Of a DNA stretch of 64,000 bases, positions 32,841 through 45,215 are shown piece after piece (the first letter of the stretch is position 1; every line of letters begins with the position of its first letter). Where the stretch lies: the NCBI RefSeq assembly GCF_030253575.1, contig NC_080567.1, positions 14,562,501 to 14,626,500 on the forward strand. Reading direction: 5' to 3'. Source of the DNA: Rhododendron vialii (lineage: Eukaryota; Streptophyta; Magnoliopsida; Ericales; Ericaceae). The notes under the pieces are model-generated. The model did no database searches. It was not told the DNA's origin and saw only the letters and a program-made list of their open reading frames with translations. A program made the position numbers and the translations under genes.

Positions 32841-33605
32841 TTTAAAATCACGTTCAGAATACATTGAGCGGCTCAAATTATCGAAATTTAATCGGGGAAG
32901 GGAGGTCCGCATTGGTCCGCATGTGAAAATTTCTGTATATATACACCAATAAAATCATTCTAAATCTCAATCTCATAGTTTTCGGTCAAATTTTTATGAT
33001 CCGAACCATTCAATGTATGCAGAATGTAATTTTAAGGGTGCAAGCATAAAATTAGCAAAAAATATTTTCAGAAAGTGCTTTTTTTAGCAGTTTTTAATTG
33101 AACTGTTCGTCAAATCTAAGCTAAAAATTACTCAGATCAAGCCATTTTCGATCATTTTTTTGCTGATTTCTCATGGTTATCCTTAAAATCACATTCTGAT
33201 CATGTTGAGCGGCTCGAATCATCAAAATTTAATTGAAAACTATGAGATGTTTCTTTGGTGTCCCCAAAACCGTCATGTGTGTGTGTGTATATATATATCA
33301 TTTTCCTATCCATACCCTCTAAAATTTGCACCTCCCTTTTTCTGATCGAATTTCGACGATCCAAACCGCTCAATGTGATTAGAACGTGATTTTAAGGGTG
33401 CTTGCGAGAAATCAGAAAAAAAATGACCGGAAAAGACTTTATTCAAACAGTTTTTATTAAACGGTTCAGTAAAAAAACTGCTCAAATCAAGCCCTTCCCG
33501 ATCATTTTTTTGTTGATTTCTCGCGAATACCCTTAAAATCATGTTCTGAACACATTGAACGGCTCGGATAGTCACAATTCGATCGGCAAAGGGAGGAGCG
33601 GATTT
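32841..33605. repeat. diverged repeated modules in both orientations
   Basis: Four segments (near 32845-32900, 32985-33050, 33180-33235 and 33340-33410/33525-33600) share the order ATCACGTTC, then GAGCGGCTC, then AAATTTAATC or their complements. They look like remnants of a palindromic element family that has been duplicated. Two GT-rich microsatellites lie at 33276-33298 and 33640-33662. Confidence 0.55.
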
Positions 33606-34313
33606 TATTTAAAATTAGGGATACGTGATAGAAAAATTGGTGTGTGTGTGTGTGTGTGTGTGTATTGTGATAATAAACACTCAATAATGCATATTCTTAG
33701 TGCTTAAATATTTAGTTTTATCATATTTAAGTTTATAAAATTAGTATTTTCTTTGATATTGCACGTAAGGTATGCTTTTAGTATTTTTAGGTAAATCGCG
33801 TGAATAAGGCATGTTTTAACACCATGGATGGCCCGAGTGCGTTTAAGTATCCGAGGAACCAAAGAGGACCCTGTCGGGCCCTTAAAATTTATCTAAGTAT
33901 GGAAAAATGATTTTTCGAAAAAGTACCGATTTTCGAGATAAAAAATTGCGGTAATTGATCCTTGAATTTTTCTAAGAGCAACTTTAAAATTGCAAGGTTT
34001 TATTCGAAAAGCAATGTCATGTTTTGAGTCATTTCTTCTATAGAAAAACGTGTTATTTTCTGTTTTACACTAAAAGCTGGGGGTCAACATTTTGATTAGA
34101 TATAAATCTCAAATTTCTGGTAATGCCATTGTTTCCAAATGGGGGATACTTTTTTATTTTCATTAAATAAATTAAAATAAAAAAAAGATAAAAGAAATGT
34201 TTAAAATGTAATCTTTACTTAAGTTTAGGAAATGAAAATAAGATGTTGTGAAAGCTGGTGGGTGTTGTGGAAGCTGCTGGGAGTTGTGAAGCTGAAGAAT
34301 CAGAGATAGTTGT

Positions 34314-34495
34314 TCGGTATCGATACAAGAAACCTCTGTATCGATACCCGTTTGTAAGCAGATTCTAGTGAGCTCGAAGCCATTGGGTAGCGATACAGCG
34401 TTTTGGTGTATTGATACTGAGAAGTTACGACGGCCAAGAGAAACTGTTCAAAACTGTTTGGTATCGATACAAGAAACCCTTGTATCGATACTGAG
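34314..34495. repeat. paired GTATCGATAC palindromes
   Basis: GTATCGATACAAGAAACC followed by TGTATCGATAC occurs twice (near 34316 and 34460), with a diverged copy between them. Each forms a short stem-loop. Confidence 0.65.
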
Positions 34496-34702
34496 GTGTT
34501 TCGTGGCAGTTTTTAGGACGTTTTGAAATATTTTATGAGAGAGAAATGGGCTTGTATAAATATCTCTTTATCTCACAAATATCAATGGGGAGGATAGATA
34601 GGCTACATTTTCTAAATCTAGATTAGATTTCTTTTCTTGTTGCTTACTCTTTTATTGTTCTTCATTTGTTCTTAGTTAATTCGCACTTTTCCATGTTAGT
34701 TA

Positions 34703-34988
34703 GGAGGTGTTTTCACTAACAAAAATCACAAAGAACTTAACACATTTTTTAATTTCGTTTCCACTAACAAAAAACTTTCAACATTTTCACATTTCGTTTC
34801 CAGTAACAAAAAATTTGTTAACAAAAACTGTTTTTGCTATTGTAACTCTACTCACAAACCATCAACAACTTATTCACTATCGGAAATAATTTGACATTTT
34901 TCAACAACTTATTAACTACCGGAAACACCTAATAACTTCTAAACCACAAATAAAAATTTACAAATTTTTCACTACCGGAAACACCCCC
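34703..34988. mobile_element. TTA-flanked MITE (286 bp)
   Basis: The left end GGAGGTGTTTTCACTA and right end CACTACCGGAAACACCCCC are imperfect inverted repeats, with TTA at 34700-34702 and 34989-34991. The interior repeats the words CAACTTATTAACTA and ACTAACAAAAA. No ORF. Confidence 0.7.
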
Positions 34989-36080
34989 TTAGTTGTCGTT
35001 TGTTATTGAACTCTTCATTAAAGTTGTAGCTGCACTATTGATTTATAAAAATCTCTAATTTAATTTGAATTCGGTTATGATTTTCATAATTAGCTTTATT
35101 GATTCAATTCCTAGCATGAGTGAATAGTTAATTAGACTTGGTCATGGGGTGGTTACCATGACTTGAATTGATCATGTTTTTTTCAATAAATCTTCATGTT
35201 TAGTTGAAATCTAGTTCGTGTTTGTCTATCAAAACTTGACAGTGTTAACCTCTTTGATTTTGCGTAGCAAAGAGAGAGTCTACTTGCCACGCATGATACT
35301 TAGAGTTATGTCATCCATTGTGTTTGCTAGATGAATACTAGAACTTGTTTGGTGTTTTGACTCATTTTCTAATAAAATGGGCATAATGATAAATCTTCCA
35401 GTTTGGAAGATTGTTGATGCGTATTTTAAACCGAGTAATTCAAGAGAAAAACTGGTTGATTCGAGTTATGAGTCTTGAAATCTCATAGAGCTAGCCGCTT
35501 AGTTTAAATAGTTTTTAAAACTTGTTCTTTATCGCACATTTTCTCCGTTTCAAACTACTCTTAAAGTTGGCCGTCTCAAGGCCGTGAATCTTACTTTTAC
35601 AAATCCAATCGAGCCGTGATGATATTCCCTTGGGTACGATACCCGGACTTCCAGATTATTATGTTTCAAATGACGTATTAGCCTTACGCTTGGAGCGATC
35701 ATATATATTGATATATTGACGGACGAAGCACTTGACCCAAGAAAAATTTGACTGGGCCCATGTCTTTGGGTTGACCCAATTTCATGGTCCATTTGGCCAA
35801 TTAAGTCAGCTCATCTTATTTTTAGTCTGGCCCACTTCTTTCAAATGATTGAGCCCATACTTTGGTGAGCCCAATATTTATTTGCAGACTTTGACCAACA
35901 TTTGACTTTAATTAATTAAAATTAATTGTTCTTTTTAATTAATCGGACGGCAATTAAGCTATGCCAAAATTTTAGTATCTACAAGTAGTACCAAAGAGAA
36001 GTGCGCATCTCCGAGTAAGCATAAAACGATGCCGAATGGACCAGCGTTTCTCACGGAGTCAAACCCATTTGATTTGATAA

Positions 36081-38851
36081 TGTAACGACCCGTAATTTTA
36101 TCATTTATAATATCATTTAAAAAGTAATATTCATAATAATAAAATTAATATCCTTATTAGATATATACTAATATAATTATCCTATCCTAATTATCTTACT
36201 TTTATATATATTTTTAAAAAAAATTGCATGCATGCATGCAACCTCTTTCCATCTCTCCATCTCCTACTCAGTCTTTACTTTCTCTCCCTGATCATACCTT
36301 CACCCTTATTTTCGTCCATCTCAAAGCCCAAGAGTTAGAGTCCTTATTAAACTCAATTTTATCAACTTCTTTAAAATTCTCCTATATATACCTCATTAAT
36401 CCGACCCTAGGTCATACCACAATATTCCCCACGCCCCACCAGTCCAGAAAGGAGAGAAAAATCGGAGAGAATGAAACTCCAATCCATGGAGTTTTAGAGA
36501 GAGAAAGTGAGAGAGAGAAAAGTGGATTTTGTACCAAGACCCAACCGAAACTCGATTCGACCGTTCCAATCTCTTCCTACAACCCTTAGCATCATCAAGC
36601 ATCGTCCAATTCAATCCCAAGGTCCCCCGATCAAGGAACCCGAAGTCTTCTTCCCCAAAATTCAAGATTCATTTTTAATTCAATCCCGATCCAATTCGAG
36701 GTATTATAATCCATTCCAACCTCTCCTCTAAATATATTAAGTGTTTTTATGTTTAACCCTATGTCCCGAATGGACCCATGCATCGAAACCATGACGAAAA
36801 GATGAAAAAACGAAATCTGGACGCGACCTTGCGGCCGCAACCTTCGGGCCGCAAGAACCAGGCCTGAGTTTGCGGTTAGATGCTTAGCCGCAAGGTTGAC
36901 TCGGTCAGACCTTGCGGCAGCTGTTGTTTTGGTTCGAATCAATTTTGCAACCTCCCGAATACCGTTTTTGACCCCCGAACTATTTTTCCTAGACTTTTTA
37001 TACCTCAAAGATCATAACTTGTTAAGGTCATTTTTTTATTTAATTATCTATTTATTAAATTATTTATTAGTTATCTTTCAAAGTTTACAAACGAAAAATA
37101 GTTACGACCTTCCAAACAACGTATTAACACCCAAACTATTTTTTTCTAGACTCCTTGCATCTCAAAGATGATAACTTGTTAATTTAATAATTTTTTTAAT
37201 TTATTATTTATTGTTATTTTTATAGTATTTCCAATCGAAATTACTTTACGACCTTATAAACCTTATTATTAACGCCCGAATAATTTTATTTAGACTCCAT
37301 ACATCCTGAAGATGAAACTTTGTTAATCTCAGCATATTTTTAATAGTAAATTATTTATTACTCCCTCCGCCCAAAATGATTGTCCGGCCCGCAAAACGGA
37401 GTGATAAAAATAATGCAATTTTTTCAAGAAAAAATTCAAACTTTTTACACAAATTAAAAATACTCATTGATATCTAGTAAGTTGTTAAAAAACTTTTGAT
37501 TTTTTCTTGCAAAAATTGTATTATTTTTAACACCCCGTTTTGCGGACCGGACAAACATTTTGGGACGGAGGGAGTATCTATTTACTTCACTTTCGGTCAC
37601 TTTATTTAACGCTTTCATTTAAATTAATTCCACGACCCTCCGAGCCCAACTTTTTTACACGCAACTGGTTGCATAGGACCTTTAGGACTCTTATTAAGGT
37701 CATGTTAATTATTCTAATATTTTTATCTAATTAATGTATTTAATTAGTTTTTAATAAATCTAATTACTTATAAATAATTAATGAGAGCCTAGAAAATATT
37801 TTATTAATTTTTTATAAAAATTCCACTTCATTATTGACATTGTACCATACAAGAATAAGGGCAATGACCCATTCATAAAAAGTTGTGTGATTGCATTGCT
37901 CGTTAATTATTTTAATTATTATTTGATTTAATTGTATATTGCACCGACACTTGATTTGAATGTTAGAATGGACCCTAGAAACATGGGGTGGTATGTGAAT
38001 AGAGTTCACTTAGACGATGCTAGGTAATGGATGAATTGGAAAGTTTTATTTTCTTTAGAATGCCTGCAAGCGGGATTTTGAGATGTGATGAGTTGGATGT
38101 GATGGTTTGAAACTGGCAAAGTAAGCCCAGTGATGAATTGATACTGGCAAAGTAAGCCCAGTGATGAATATGATGATTGTGATGTGGTGCAATAAGATAG
38201 GCGAACCCTAATTATTATTCGGGCATGATAAGCTTTCTTTTGTTGTAATGAGAGGGATACACACTGGGTACATAACTTAGGTGCAATCCGCGACAGCAAA
38301 AGAAAGTGAGCTCATGGGATAGGGCATAGCTAGCGGTTGGGGAGGAAAGATCCCGTGGAGGAGATCTTAGATTACACGTCAAGTTAATGGATAGTAATAA
38401 ACTGTTTATGTGGAACAAACTCTGTTTTACTTTTTCGCACTACTATTATCCTGCTGCTTGCTAACTATAAAGTAAGAGGGGTAGCTGGGTTGGATTATAC
38501 TACGGGGTGAACTCTTTCACTCAGGTACGGATTGCCTGGCTTCCGTGCCAGATTTTGTAGAAAATCAGGAAGAGACACAGAATTCCGAAAGTGAGCAATT
38601 CTATGCAGAGGAGAATCCAGAGATGGGAGTCGAGCCAGAATATGCTTGGGATCCATATCAAACCTAGAAGACGACTCGATTATTTTGTTTAGTTTATTAC
38701 TACAAAGACTAATTTCAGTATTTCTACTATGGTTTGTAATAGATGAATCTTTAGGATGAATTATCCGTTTTGGATTTTGAATTTAATTTAACTAATTTTC
38801 AAAAATTAATATTTTGTCTTCGATTTTATTCCCAAAAATTGGGGCGTCACA
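36081..38851 (+). repeat. 5' LTR of the outer gypsy element
   Basis: 2771 bp, of which 216 bp are the Stowaway insertion and its TA duplication. It contains a 31-bp tandem pair (ACTGGCAAAGTAAGCCCAG at 38112 and 38143) that is also in the 3' LTR copy. The two LTRs remain highly similar by eye. Confidence 0.9.
37361..37574. mobile_element. Stowaway (Tc1/mariner-type) MITE in the 5' LTR
   Basis: The termini CTCCCTCCG and CGGAGGGAG are the classic Stowaway ends, flanked by TA (37359-37360 and 37575-37576). The 3' LTR reads straight through at 57285 without the insert, giving an internal empty-site control. 214 bp, no ORF. Confidence 0.95.
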
Positions 38852-38854
38852 ACT

Positions 38855-38872
38855 TGGTATCAAAGCCTTAGG
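38855..38872 (+). promoter_or_regulatory. primer binding site of the outer gypsy element
   Basis: TGGTATCAAAGCC starts 3 bp after the LTR end. It matches the complement of the initiator tRNA-Met 3' end (TGGTATCAGAGCC) with one change, the usual primer for chromovirus-type and many other plant LTR elements. Confidence 0.85.
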
Positions 38873-39122
38873 TTCAAACCATCGGCCTTGGGTAGTTTGG
38901 GTAGATCACATTAGATTAAGTATTTCACTACAAGTTTAAAATGACACTGTTTGAAATATACCGAAACCTAACGATAAATATATTTTTCTTGCTTTTATAG
39001 ATGGACCCCATGTTTGCAGACCAACTAGCCGATGAATAGAGCAGATTGCAGGACTTCTTGGAAAACACCGTAGGATCCGACTTCTCTTTTCGAGACTTTA
39101 CGTACATACTGAGTTCCCAATT

Positions 39123-40538
39123 ATGTATGCTCAATATCAGCAGCTGATGGCGAATCCGCCAAACCAGAGGGAAGTATACACGGCTCAGCATCCAAGCCCA
39201 TGGAGAAGGGCTAACCTCGAGAAGGAAATCCATGATATTCTAGAAAGCATACCAGGCTTTGATATCAAGAGCGAACCCTATTACTCATATTATAGGGATA
39301 TGAATAACCAGCCTCCGATTCCCACCCCAGACCGGAACCATAACCCTCCCAATATTTAGGAGGAGGATGAGATGGCCCAGCTAACTGCGGAAGTAGAAAA
39401 CCTAAAGGCATTCATGACAGCCACCCCAGATTTTTCAATGGGAGATGATTATTTGGCAGGAATGTTCCCTACCCTATATCGGATGAGACAGGCTCACCGA
39501 AGGATTTCAGCTCTCGCCGACGCCGTCACCCGCTCCACCGTTGAAGACCATGAGATACGAGGCATACTAACCTACATCCTCGGAGTACAAGTGGGACCGC
39601 GAGGGAATCCCGAAGAACCCCCTGAGGAAGAGGGAGATCCTGAGGAACCCCCTGAGCAAGAAGAGGATCCCGAAGAACCCCCCGAGGAGGAAGAAGACCC
39701 AGAAGAGCCTCCATTTCCAGGATTAGACCACGACTACCATTTGGGCCCCTGGCAGCCAGAGCAGGAGGAGCCAATAGCACCAGAGGAAGGGCAAAACCAG
39801 GATGAAGAGATGGGCAATGATGAGCCAGAATTAGAAGAAGATGCAGAAAACAGCACTGACAGTGAAGATGGATTTTTGGCAGAACCGGAGATGGATGATT
39901 ATGGCTGGCTCTTACCCATAGATGCACCAAGAGATATGGATGCCGAGCTGCAGTGGTGGCTGACTAGCCAACGGCTCGAAATGCAGGAACCTCTACCTTC
40001 TCCAGTTCCCGTACCAATGGAAGAATCAGACAGTGAGTGTGAAGTCATAGATGCCGACCCTCCACCTCGTCCTAAGATGGCTTGACCCGCAGGAATTCCA
40101 TGGGTAGGACACCATTCTGACTATGGTCCAAACACTTGGGTCTATATACAGCTAGAACCGCTATACCCTTGCCCATTTAAGATCAGGGCACAATCAGCTT
40201 ACCTAGGGCTAGTAAAGATCCAAGCCCCATGTTATAATGGATACTATCTCATCGCTGTACCTCAAGGATTTCGGGAACACTACACCGACAACATCCATTA
40301 TTCACGAGTCGCAAGGTCCCGTCCCGAGCAGGAACATCGTATCATTTTAGAGAATGCCGACTTCACCGATCACATCACCTATGCAGAGATACCCATCCGC
40401 CTAGAACCTTATAACTACCCAAACCCCAACCAGCAGGAACCACTATGGCGAGTAACATGGCGTTGCTACGGGCTCACAGAGGACACCATCGAAAAGCAGA
40501 GTCTTCTAAGAGAGCATTTTCTAATGCTTTTCGATTGA
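39123..40538 (+). pseudogene. extra acidic ORF upstream of gag in the outer gypsy element
   Basis: One reading frame from 39123 to 40538 is broken only by TAG at 39357 and TGA at 40083. A further related stretch from 39001 is in another frame with its own stop. The first part has helical, polar sequence. The middle has an acidic Pro-Glu tandem repeat (DPEEPPEEE-type units, about 39606-39712) followed by a long Glu/Asp tract. The last 150 codons are a compact, aromatic-rich, non-repetitive region that looks like a folded domain. No known domain was recognised. It is distinct from gag, which starts 295 bp later. Extra ORFs before gag are known in a few Ty3/gypsy groups (for example Ogre), with unclear roles. 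Confidence 0.65.
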
Positions 40539-40832
40539 TCGATTTCTTTAGCACCTACTAGTTATTTATGCGCAGCATTTTTATTTATTTATTTTATTTT
40601 ATGTTTTGTTTCTTCCTAAGAGAACAATTGTGGTAGTGGGAATTATCTTGACTTTTAGTAGCTACACATCTGAGTAGTATATTTTAACATGATTGATGTG
40701 TTTGATTCGTTTTGTTAATAAAAGAAAAGTTTCTGATGATGTTCTGTTTTCATGTATTTAATAAATTTATACAAATATATATGTTCTCATAATAAACCCC
40801 CCCTTACTAAATTATAACATAACGATATCTAG

Positions 40833-43800
40833 ATGGAGGAAACGAGAGACAACCTGAATAACGAGCAAAACAATTGACAAAATGGAGCCCCTCAACTCAA
40901 CAACCAAATTGGGACTACCGAACTAGTCCAACTCATGCAAGCATTCATTACCGCTGGGACTGCAAATAACCAGAATCAGCGTGGAGCCCCGCACACACCT
41001 CGAGGACCAATGACCAGAAGTCAGGCACTAAATGAATTCTGCAAGCGTTGCCCTCCCTACTTTCAAGGAGAACCTAACCCCACAGCTGCGGAAGCTTGGT
41101 TGGAAGAAATCAAGAAAATTCTTGAAACCCTAGATATTCAAGAAGCCAGCAATCGAATTGCTCTAGCCACCTATCAGATGCAAGGTGAAGCTCAGCATTG
41201 GTGGAACCTGATGAAGAACACCAATGATGTGGGAACAATGACTTGGGAGAGGTTCGAGAAAATCTTCCTTGACAAGTACTTTCCAACACCCGTCAAACAA
41301 GCACTGGCCTTGGAATTCATGAACCTCGAGCATGGCACAATGACCGTGACCCAGTACGCATCACGATTTGAAGAACTGTCCCGTTATGGCACAACAATCA
41401 TACCTACTGATGACGACAAGGCAAGAAAATTTGAGTGGGGACTCAATGAGACACGCCGAGCAGTGATGGCGCAGACACTTCCCACCTACTCACAAGTGGT
41501 GCAATGCGCACTTAAGATAGAGAGAGAAAACGTGGATTTCAAGACAAGGCGTGAGCAAAAGAAGGCAATACCTGCAGTTGGAGGACCTATCCGCACCAAC
41601 CCTAACAAAAGGAGTGCCCCAACCTCCCAACCCTACCACCAAAACTACCCTCGCCCGCAACCATCACAATCCAACCCAGCTTGGAGGAACCCCAACCCAG
41701 GGTTCAATCGAAACCCTAACCCTAATCCAAACTAGATCCAAGTAATAAACCGAGGTCCAAACCCTAATCCTGGACCAAACCGCAACCTCTTTCCCCAGAA
41801 CCAATACCCAGTCCGTCGCTGTTATTTCTGCCATGAAGAAGGACAAATCCAGATCAACTGTCCCAAGTTGATCGGAGTTGGAAGCCAGGGGGGACAGCCG
41901 TCACAAAATCAAGTCAGGGCTGCAGGAATTGGGAATCAGAATCAAGCTAGACCAACTTGGAATAGTAACCAACCCGGAGAACAGAACTAGCCTCGCGGTG
42001 GGTGGAACCAACCGCCAACTCAGAACAGAGGATCGAACGGGCCAATCCAGCCCAATGCTGGAAGGGTGTTTGCGCTGCAAGGGACGGAAGAGGAGATGGA
42101 CCATGCAGTAATCCAAGGTACCCTTACTCTTTTTACTACATGCGTTCAAGCACTATTTGATTCTGGAGCTTCGCACTCATTCATATCTGCCACATGTGTA
42201 TCTATACTTGGATTAGAAACTGAACCTCTAAAGACAACTATGCATGTGACCTCACCACTAGGGGGTAAGATTCCGGTAGTACTAATCTGTAAAGGGTGCG
42301 AACTAGAAGTATCGAACTTGCGGTTAACATGCGACTTACGAGTAATCGAAATGACGGACTTTGACGTCATACTCGGGATGGACTGGTTGACTGCACACCG
42401 AGCTGTCATAGACTGCCATCGAAAGATGGTGACAGCCTATTCGCCAGATGGAACGTGTTTCAAGTTTAAGGGGGATAGACAAGACCCATCTGCACCCCAT
42501 GCGCACGAAACAAAGTGGCATAGGAAGCTCGTTGGATGGTTAGCGAGTCTCAAATTGGAGGAAACAGACCAAATGGAGTTGGGCCTCCCTCACGTCGTCT
42601 GCGAGTACGAGGACGTATTTCCAGAGGAATTACCAGGATTACCGCCACCAAGGGAATTGGATTTCACCATCGAGTTGCAACCCAGCACGGCTCCAATATC
42701 GATGGCCTCGTATCGAATGGCTCTAGCAGAGCTACGAGAGTTGAAGACACAGCTACAGGAACTCCTAGAAAAGGGTTTTATCTGACCTAGTACCTCACCA
42801 TGGGGAGCTCCAGCGCTATTTGTCAAAAAAAAAGAAGGAACACTCTGACTTTGTATCGACTACCGCCAACTCAACAAGGTCACCATCAAGAACAGATATC
42901 CTCTACCGAGAATAGACAACTTGTTCGACCAACTGAAAGGGTCAACTTGTTTCTCGAAGATTGATCTAAGATCTGGATATCACCAATTGCGAATTCGGGA
43001 TTGTGACATACTTAAGATGGCATTCCGCATGCGTTACGGACACTACGAGTTCATAGTCATGCCGTTCGGTCTAACCAATGCTCCTGCTATTTTCATGTGC
43101 CTGATGAACCAAATTTTCACGCTGTACTTGGACAAATTTGTGGTAGTGTTCATCGATGACATCCTTGTATACTCTCCAACGGAGAAAGAACACGAAAACC
43201 ACTTGAGAATTGTCCTCCAAGTACTTCGAGATAACCATTTGTATGCGAAGGCCAGCAAGTGCGAATTCTGGATGAAAGAAGTCAAATTCCTAGGACACGT
43301 GGTGTCAGAGAAAGGAATCTTAGTCGACGACAACAAAGTAGAAGCAGTCATGGACTGGAAAAGACCTTCTACGGTGTTCGAGATTAGAAGTTTCTTGGGA
43401 TTAGCCGGCTACTACAGAAGATTCATACAGGATTTCTCCATCTTGGGAAAACCATTGACGCGATTGACCCAAAAAGGGGTTAAGTTTGAATGGAACAAAG
43501 CATGTGAGAGATCCTTCCAAGAACTTAAGAAGAGGCTGACTAGCGCTCCTATATTGATCATACCTGAACGAGGCGCAGGGTATACCGTGTGCTGCGATGC
43601 ATCTAGAGATGGATTGGGAGCTGTACTCATGCAAAATGGAAAAATAGTTGCTTACGGATCCCGACAGTTGAGGCCGCATGAAAAGAACTATCCAACTCAC
43701 GATATGGAACTGGCAGCAGCAGTATTCGCCCTAAAGTCTTGGCGACACTATCTATACGGAGAGCAGTTCGAGGTATTTACGGACCACAAAACTTTGAAAT

Positions 43801-45215
43801 ACTTATTTACCCAGAAAGAGCTAAACATGAGACAAATGAGATGGGTGGAATACTTGGAGGATTTCAACTTCACAATATCTTATCATCCTGGAAAGGCAAA
43901 CGTAGTCGTTGATGTGCTGAGTCGCAAGAACCGAGGACAAGTGGCTAGTTTAGCCATAAGAGAGTGGAAAATGATGGAGGACCTTAACAGCTTCAAACTG
44001 CAACCAACCGCAGAAGGCACTGACGCGTGTCTCTTCGCCATAGTCACAACTCCAGCCTTGCACCGAGAACTTCTTTTAGCTCAAACCTTTGAACAAGAAT
44101 GCGACTTCATCCGGCATCAACTCTCAATTGGAACATCAGCAGCCGGGTGGGAGATCCACGCTGATAAGAGCCTCCGCTTCCGGGGAAGAATCTTTGTACC
44201 AGACATCGGTACCCTCCGGGAAGCAGTACTTAAGGAATTCCACCATTCCAACTTCGCCGTCCACCTAGGGAGCACCAAGATGTACCAAGACCTCCACCGA
44301 CAGTACTGGTGAGTTGGAATCAAGAGGGATGTGGCCAAATACGTCTCATAATGCCTCACTTGCTAGCAAGTAAAAGCGGAACATCAGAAACCCGGTGGGA
44401 CCCTACAACCATTACCTATACCTGGATGGAAGTGGGAACATATTGCCATGGATTTTGTGGCAGGATTGCCAAGGTCTCCACAATCAAACACCGCCATTTG
44501 GGTGATAATTGACCGTTTAACCAAATCCGCCCACTTTTTACCCATGAAGATGACGGATTCGATGGATTCCCTCAGCACGCTCTACATACGAGAAATCATG
44601 CGATTACACGGTGTACTCGTATCCATCGTGAGTGATCGAGATTCACGATTCACGTCGACCTTTTGGGGTAGCCTGCAGAAAGCTTTAGGAACCGACCTTC
44701 GTCTCAGCACCGCATTTCACCCACAGACGGACGGACAATCCGAAAGAACAATCCAAATCTTAGAAGACATGCTCCGCGCTTGTGTTTTGGACTTTAAAGG
44801 AAGTTGGGAACGACACCTACCCCTAGTTGAGTTCGCCTATAACAACAGCTATCAATCCAGCATAGACATGGCACCATACGAAGCTCTGTATGGGCGACCT
44901 TGTCGCTCGCCAGTTTGTTGGGCTGAATTGGGAGAAGCAAGCTTACTAGGACCAGAGTTAGTCCGAGAGACGACAGAAAAGATCCAAACCATTTGCCAAC
45001 GGCTCCTAACCGCGCAAAGTCGACAAAAGAGCTACGCTGACAAGAGGACCAGACCATTGACCTTTCAGGTTGGAGAACATGTGCTCTTGAAGATCAGACC
45101 ACAAAAAGGAGTTATCCGATTCAGAAAGAAATGAAAACTGTCACCACGATACATTGGCCCTTTTGAGATCCTCGAGAAAATTGGAGAAGTGGCGTACCGC
45201 CTAGCACTACCGCCA
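40833..45215 (+). pseudogene. gag-pol of the outer gypsy element (nine stop codons, no frameshift)
   Basis: A single frame runs from ATG 40833 to the deletion junction. Stops lie at 40875, 41733, 41988, 42783, 42846, 44310, 44349, 44364 and 45132. Domains in order: Retrotrans_gag (about 41040-41510); CCHC knuckle (41820-41865) whose His is replaced by Gln; protease with DSGA (42159); RT with the motif A Asp (42963) and FIDDIL; RNase H (about 43580-43920); integrase with a zinc-finger remnant (about 44240-44370) and a D..D..E core (about 44450-44900); and the start of the C-terminal domain ([11 protein letters not shown], to 45215). The rest, including any chromodomain, is deleted. Confidence 0.92.

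Larger units (their letters stand above)
33667..35986. mobile_element. possible LTR fragment of another gypsy element
   Basis: Begins TGTGATAATAAACACTCAAT and ends AGTATCTACA, in the style of a plant Ty3/gypsy LTR. No matching 5-bp duplication was found, so it may be truncated. It contains GTATCGATAC palindromes (34314-34495) and a MITE (34703-34988). No gag-pol of its own was recognised. Confidence 0.3.

Noticed and set aside
38006-38299. 97-codon minus-strand ORF present in both outer LTRs (also 57714-58007)
   Set aside because: LTRs are copies, so co-occurrence is expected; no domain and it is antisense to the element.
40875-44366. Sense-codon reassignment or programmed readthrough at the many TGA/TAG/TAA codons of the outer gag-pol
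   Set aside because: All three stop types occur at scattered positions, including inside conserved domains; simple mutation of a dead copy is enough.
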